Shown here in pieces: positions 60,012-64,000 of a stretch of 64,000 nt of DNA. The stretch covers positions 1-64,000 of the forward strand of contig NZ_AYMP01000044.1 in assembly GCF_000633515.1 (NCBI RefSeq), read 5' to 3'. Numbering within the stretch: position 1 is the first letter of the stretch; each line of letters begins with the position of its first letter. Origin of the DNA: Morganella morganii H1r. GTDB taxonomy: Bacteria; Pseudomonadota; Gammaproteobacteria; Enterobacterales; Enterobacteriaceae. Made by a program: the position numbers and the translations under genes. The notes under the pieces are model-generated. The model did not search any database and had not been told where the DNA came from. It saw only the letters and a list, made by a program, of their open reading frames with translations.

Positions 60012-61061
60012 ATGACTGATATCGTTAAGTTGTTAGGCAATGATGCATCATCTCTTCTTGAACACACCTGCACCACCATTCCCAAAGACAATCTTTATCT
60101 GCCGGGCGATGACTTTGTCACCCGTGTGATGATTGATAATAACCGGCCGAATACCGTGCTGCGCTCCATGCAGTCGCTGTTTAATCACGGTCGTCTGGCG
60201 GGAACCGGTTATCTCTCCATTCTGCCGGTGGATCAGGGCGTTGAGCACTCTGCGGCGGCCTCTTTTGCCGCTAACCCGCTCTATTTCGATCCGAAAAACA
60301 TTGTCGAGCTGGCTATCGAGGCAGGCTGTAACTGCGTGGCTTCCACTTACGGCGTACTGGCTTCTGTTGCCCGCCGCTATGCACACCGCATCCCGTTCCT
60401 CGTCAAAATCAACCACAATGAAACCCTGAGCCTGCCTGCGCAGTATGATCAGACACTGTACGCCAGTGTTGAACAGGCTTTCGAAATGGGCGCTGTGGCT
60501 GTCGGGGCAACGATTTATTTCGGTTCACCGGAATCCCGCCGTCAGATAGAGGAAATCTCTGCGGCCTTTGAACGCGCCCATGAACTGGGCATGGTGACGG
60601 TACTGTGGGCCTACCTGCGCAACCCGGCTTTCAAAAAAGACGGGGTGGATTATCACGCCAGCGCGGATTTAACCGGCCAGGCAAACCACCTTGCGGCGAC
60701 AATCGGTGCGGATATCGTCAAACAGAAAATGGCGGAAAACAACGGCGGCTTTAAAGCCATCGGCTTCAGCCATACTGATGAGCGCGTTTACAGCACACTG
60801 ACCACGGATAACCCGATCGACCTGGTCCGTTATCAGCTGGCGAACTGCTATATGGGCCGTGCGGGGCTGATTAACTCCGGCGGAGCATCCGGTAATAATG
60901 ACCTCGCGGATGCGGTCCGTACTGCGGTGATCAACAAACGCGCCGGTGGTATGGGGCTGATCCTCGGCCGTAAAGCCTTTAAGAAATCGATGAAAGACGG
61001 GGTGGCACTGATTAATGCAGTGCAGGATGTGTATCTCGATAAGAAAGTGACGATTGCGTAA
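60012..61061 (+). CDS. fbaB: Class I fructose-bisphosphate aldolase FbaB
   Basis: 349 residues (E. coli 350). An archaeal-type (DhnA) Schiff-base aldolase: [41 protein letters not shown] and the Schiff-base Lys in [11 protein letters not shown]. Cleaves fructose-1,6-bisphosphate, mainly under gluconeogenic conditions. Followed by a clean intrinsic terminator. Confidence 0.96.
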   Translation: MTDIVKLLGNDASSLLEHTCTTIPKDNLYLPGDDFVTRVMIDNNRPNTVLRSMQSLFNHGRLAGTGYLSILPVDQGVEHSAAASFAANPLYFDPKNIVELAIEAGCNCVASTYGVLASVARRYAHRIPFLVKINHNETLSLPAQYDQTLYASVEQAFEMGAVAVGATIYFGSPESRRQIEEISAAFERAHELGMVTVLWAYLRNPAFKKDGVDYHASADLTGQANHLAATIGADIVKQKMAENNGGFKAIGFSHTDERVYSTLTTDNPIDLVRYQLANCYMGRAGLINSGGASGNNDLADAVRTAVINKRAGGMGLILGRKAFKKSMKDGVALINAVQDVYLDKKVTIA

Positions 61062-61069
61062 ATGCAGAA

Positions 61070-61097
61070 CAGGCCGGATAACCGGCCTGATTTTTTT
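61070..61097 (+). terminator. Terminator of fbaB
   Basis: Stem CAGGCCGG/CCGGCCTG (61070-61077 with 61082-61089), 4-nt loop, followed by atttttttg. Strong. Confidence 0.88.
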
Positions 61098-61126
61098 GTG
61101 TTCCCTGTTTGTTCCGGGGGGCTGCT

Positions 61127-61223
61127 GATAACGGGCAAAACGAAAAGCCGCTGTAAATACATCCCTGTAAGCTCAGGCGCGTCATCCATGACGCGCATGC
61201 TTTTCGTCCGCCTGCCCGTTATC
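61127..61223. repeat. 97-bp imperfect palindromic element
   Basis: Outer arms GATAACGGGC/GCCCGTTATC (61127-61136 with 61214-61223), second arms ACGAAAAGC/GCTTTTCGT (61140-61148 with 61199-61207), and an inner hairpin GCGCGTCAT/ATGACGCGC (61177-61185 with 61188-61196). A nested inverted-repeat layout like ERIC/REP-type interspersed repeats, in the convergent gap between fbaB and rluF. I found no second copy in the window. Confidence 0.7.
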
Positions 61224-61267
61224 TGCTCATTACCTGTACTGCAGATTACTTTTCAGCAGACAGATAA

Positions 61268-62161
61268 TTATCTTTTCTTCTTCTTCCGCCCGGCCTGAGC
61301 AAAACGCTGGCGGTTATTATCATTACCGCTTTCTTTCTTTTTCGGTTTGTCTGACCCCGGATAAACCGGCGGAGCGACTTTAATTTTATTATCGCGCTTC
61401 TGTGGTTTTGCAGCCGGCTTTTTGACTTTTTTATCTTCAGAGGAGGATTTTTCAATCGCATCAAAGAGCTCAACCAGCTCGTCATCGGTTAAATCACGCC
61501 ATTCCCCCACCGGGATCCCGGTCAGGCTGATATTCATAATGCGGACGCGCTCGAGTTTCGTCACTTCATAGCCGAAATGTTCACACATGCGGCGGATTTG
61601 ACGGTTCAGACCCTGAATCAGCGTGATGCGGAAAACAAACGGCGCTTCCTGCTTTACTTTACATTTTTTGGTGACCGTACCGAGGATCGGCACACCCGCT
61701 CCCATACCACGGATAAAATCATCGGTGATCGGTTTATTTACCGTCACCACATACTCTTTCTGGTGATCGTTACCGGCACGCAGAATTTTGTTTACCAGAT
61801 CGCCGTGGTTAGTCAGGAAAATCAATCCCTGAGAATCTTTATCCAGGCGACCGATAGGGAAGATACGGGTGCTGTGATTGACGAAATCGACTATATTGTC
61901 TTTCTCGCCTTCATCGGTCGTGCTGACAATGCCCACCGGTTTATTAAGGGCAATCAGTACCAGATCATCCTGCTCCCGCGCCTCAATCAGCTGACCGTTG
62001 ACTTTAACCACATCGCCCGGCATCACCTGTGAGCCGATAGCCGCGCGTTTGCCGTTGATCAGGACTAATCCCTGCTCAATATAGCGGTCCGCATCCCGGC
62101 GGGAGCAGATGCCGCTCTCGCTGATGTATTTATTAAGACGCACAGATGAACCCGTTTCCAT
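61268..62161 (-). CDS. rluF: 23S rRNA pseudouridine synthase RluF
   Basis: 297 residues (E. coli 290). Makes pseudouridine 2604 of 23S rRNA and also acts on tRNA(Tyr). An S4 domain ([25 protein letters not shown]) precedes the RsuA-type catalytic core with Asp in [20 protein letters not shown] and [18 protein letters not shown]. The basic C-terminal tail (rich in Lys, Pro and Arg) is typical of the family. Stop at 61268, close to the palindromic element. Confidence 0.95.
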   Translation of the reverse strand: METGSSVRLNKYISESGICSRRDADRYIEQGLVLINGKRAAIGSQVMPGDVVKVNGQLIEAREQDDLVLIALNKPVGIVSTTDEGEKDNIVDFVNHSTRIFPIGRLDKDSQGLIFLTNHGDLVNKILRAGNDHQKEYVVTVNKPITDDFIRGMGAGVPILGTVTKKCKVKQEAPFVFRITLIQGLNRQIRRMCEHFGYEVTKLERVRIMNISLTGIPVGEWRDLTDDELVELFDAIEKSSSEDKKVKKPAAKPQKRDNKIKVAPPVYPGSDKPKKKESGNDNNRQRFAQAGRKKKKR

Positions 62162-62209
62162 ATCTTCCCCCCTGAAAAGCGCGCAATATACACCAATTAT
62201 CGTGCGATA

Positions 62210-63007
62210 TCACCACCACTGATAAAAATGGTGAACCGGGCCATGTCCGTGGCCCACTTCAAGGCTGTCTGCCGCTGCCAGCGCCCCGTGCAGATACTGT
62301 TTTGCCGTCTCCGTGGTTTCCGCCCAGCCCGCACACTGCGGACGCAGTGCCGCCATTGCCGCAGATAATGTGCAGCCGGTGCCGTGGCTGTTTTTGGTCG
62401 GAATCCGGGTTGAGGTAAAGCGGTGACGCCCTTCCGGCAGAAACAGCCAGTCAGGGCTTTCAGCATTATCCAGATGCCCGCCTTTCAGAAGAACTGCATT
62501 TGCCCCGGCGGCCATCAGAGCCTCCCCCTGCTGCTGCATCATGTTTTCATCTGTGGCGGCAGCCGTTTTCAGCAATGCCGCCGCTTCGGGCAGATTGGGG
62601 GTGATAATCGAAACGTGAGGTAATAATTCAGAGATCAGTAAATCAACCGCTTCGGCTTTCAGCAGCGGATCACCGCTTTTCGCCAGCATTACCGTGTCCA
62701 GCACCACATACGGCACAGGATACTGACGCAATTTCTCAGCCACGGTGCGGATCACACCGCCGTCAGACAACATACCAATCTTGGCACTGTCAATTCTGAC
62801 ATCCGTCAGTACCGCATCCAGTTGCGCCACAACAAATTCCGGCGGGACAGAATGAACAGAATTCACGCCACAGGTATTTTGTACTACCAGCGCTGTCATT
62901 ACCGTGGTGCCGTAAACACCCAGTGCGGAAAAGGTTTTTAAATCCGCCTGAATACCCGCACCGCCGCTCGGATCTGTTCCTGCAATGGTTAATGCGTTGA
63001 TTCTCAC
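62210..63007 (-). CDS. thiD: Hydroxymethylpyrimidine/phosphomethylpyrimidine kinase
   Basis: 265 residues from GTG 63007 (RINALTIAGTDPSGGAGIQ), the E. coli length (266), with aggggat upstream; ATG 63034 would add nine residues without homology. Phosphorylates HMP twice in thiamine synthesis. Seen: TDPSGGAGIQADLKTFSALG, VVLDTVMLAKSGD, ITPNLPEAAALL and the anion-hole HGTGCTLSAAMA. E. coli thiD is in the thiMD operon; here it is alone and I see no TPP riboswitch upstream. Confidence 0.94.
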   Translation of the reverse strand: MRINALTIAGTDPSGGAGIQADLKTFSALGVYGTTVMTALVVQNTCGVNSVHSVPPEFVVAQLDAVLTDVRIDSAKIGMLSDGGVIRTVAEKLRQYPVPYVVLDTVMLAKSGDPLLKAEAVDLLISELLPHVSIITPNLPEAAALLKTAAATDENMMQQQGEALMAAGANAVLLKGGHLDNAESPDWLFLPEGRHRFTSTRIPTKNSHGTGCTLSAAMAALRPQCAGWAETTETAKQYLHGALAAADSLEVGHGHGPVHHFYQWW

Positions 63008-63087
63008 CCTGATATCCCCTGTTTTCTGTACCATTCTGTATAGTGAATTATACGCATCCGCTGACAGGAAACCACCGCAGAACAGGC

Positions 63088-63121
63088 AATAAAAAACCCC
63101 ATGCCCGCAAGGGCACAGGGT
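63088..63121 (-). terminator. Terminator of the cold-shock gene
   Basis: An imperfect stem (about 63097-63105 with 63111-63121, with two mismatches near ATGCCC/GGGCAC) is followed on the minus strand by a run of six U. It lies about 110 nt past the csp stop. Confidence 0.7.
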
Positions 63122-63231
63122 CTGAATTTGCGTCAGTGATATACACTCGTTGTTGAAACGGCTATCAGGCTGTCGCGTTGACCACGCTGGTAAAACCAAC
63201 TATCAGAGGCAGTTATTGCTGCCGGCGATAA

Positions 63232-63441
63232 TTATGCTTTAGTGACGTTGGCAGCAGCAGGGCCTTTAGGACCATCCTGCACTTCAAATTCAACTTGTTG
63301 GCCTTCAGCAAGTGTTTTGAAACCATCGGTCATGATTGCAGAGAAGTGAACGAACACATCTTTGCTGCCATCAGCCGGAGTGATGAAACCAAAACCTTTT
63401 GATTCGTTAAACCACTTAACGGTGCCTTTAAGTTTAGCCAT
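63232..63441 (-). CDS. cspE: Cold-shock-domain RNA chaperone, CspC/CspE type
   Basis: 69 residues, one cold-shock domain with both RNA-binding motifs: KGFGFI (RNP1) and VFVHF (RNP2). Sequence is between E. coli CspE and CspC ([41 protein letters not shown]), so the exact paralogue is not certain. Such proteins bind single-stranded RNA, melt secondary structure and can antiterminate. A long untranslated leader is possible upstream. Confidence 0.9.
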   Translation of the reverse strand: MAKLKGTVKWFNESKGFGFITPADGSKDVFVHFSAIMTDGFKTLAEGQQVEFEVQDGPKGPAAANVTKA

Positions 63442-63919
63442 TGATAAAATTCCTATCCTACAAATTTGCCGATAACCGGCGTATACAAACTAGTCGTTAC
63501 TGCTTAAAAAACAGAAGCGTACCTCGTTTACCCATTTGAGTTATCACATAGGACAGGTCGGAAATCAAGCGATTTTTTCAGCGGGAAGATCTGGTGCACA
63601 TATTTAGAAATATTAATAACATGTTCCGGTAAAGTTATACGAAAATTTGATAACCGCTTGTGTTTAAACATATAAAGAAATTACAACTTTGTGTCTTTCC
63701 TGCAAGAACGATAAGCTGTCTTACTTCATTATTTCCATACTAAGAATCTGCCGGGTGCCGGAGTCCGTTGATATTTTGTTTAGATTTAAGCCGGACAGGC
63801 AGTATAAAAATAATATGAAATCTATGTTATTATTATTGTTATCTATTAATTATCATCTTTTGTTATGAGCAGAATAATCGTTTTAGGATAAATGATTATT
63901 GTCACACCAGGAGTCATTC
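63442..63919. other. Region upstream of the csp gene and of the partial exported gene
   Basis: 478 bp without a gene I can support. The left part is the csp promoter and leader on the minus strand, the right part is very AT-rich and should hold the promoter of the plus-strand gene; a ribosome site (accaggagt) precedes 63920. No riboswitch recognised. Confidence 0.4.
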
Positions 63920-64000
63920 ATGAAGCTTTCTTTAAGCACAATCAGCGCCCTGACGCTTACCTCCCTGCTGATGGCCGGACAGCCCGCAGCAGCACAGGAG
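63920..64000 (+). CDS. N-terminus of an exported protein (partial)
   Basis: 27 codons up to the window edge. A clear Sec signal peptide with Lys after Met, a Leu/Thr-rich core and an AAAQ-like cleavage region. The rest lies outside the window, so no family can be named. Ribosome site caggag is 6 nt upstream. Confidence 0.6.
   Translation, partial: MKLSLSTISALTLTSLLMAGQPAAAQE

Noticed and set aside
61500-62032. Plus-strand open frames inside rluF, tmcA, mdtB and other high-GC genes
   Set aside because: They are antisense shadows of well-supported genes, without ribosome sites or family features.
63008-63231. A TPP riboswitch upstream of thiD
   Set aside because: No CUGAGA...ACCUGA...GAUAAUGCC-like THI-box conserved blocks are present on the minus strand.

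Overview
The window is chromosomal DNA of a member of the Morganellaceae, almost certainly Morganella morganii. The strongest single clue is the class A acid phosphatase at 45388-46137, which matches the M. morganii PhoC sequence as I remember it over nearly its whole length. The rest of the core follows enterobacterial gene order closely: ypfN-tmcA-ypfJ-purC-bamC-dapA-gcvR-bcp-perM-bepA-yfgD-hda-uraA-upp-purMN-ppk-ppx, and later mdtABC-baeSR-trhP-cyaR-yegS-fbaB.

Layout. 1-1835 is the end of a lambda-like prophage: the tail of an MT-A70 adenine methyltransferase, two small proteins, and a Xis-Int pair with lambda-type overlap. It abuts ypfN. 1916-16557 is mostly core: tRNA acetylation (tmcA), purine synthesis (purC with a PurR box), outer-membrane assembly (bamC, bepA), lysine synthesis (dapA), gcvR, bcp and perM. 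A small insertion of DUF1963, an MFS carrier and a WaaH-like LPS glycosyltransferase separates purC from bamC. 16597-32178 is an accessory island built around the core gene hda. It holds a contact-dependent inhibition pair (cdiA-cdiI) with an EC869-type nuclease toxin but no cdiB, four separate short secreted proteins that consist of a two-partner-secretion (TPS) domain with few or no extra beta-helix rungs, and a ynbACD-like phospholipid cluster lacking ynbB.

32224-42478 returns to core: uracil uptake and salvage, purMN under a near-perfect PurR box, spermidine acetylation, polyphosphate synthesis and breakdown, and MgtE. 43149-46545 holds an MHS-type transporter, a DoxX protein, PhoC and a lipoprotein. 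46814-56369 is the mdtABC-baeSR envelope-stress efflux operon without mdtD. 56441-64000 holds an unknown membrane protein, trhP, the small RNA CyaR with its CRP site, yegS, fbaB, a 97-bp palindromic repeat, rluF, thiD, a cold-shock gene and the start of an exported protein.

The most interesting part is 16.6-32.2 kb. Free-standing TPS-domain proteins next to an orphan CdiA suggest either one TpsB transporter encoded elsewhere that serves five clients, or short TPS proteins acting as competitors, cofactors or adhesins. The sequence shows the architecture; the function is inference.
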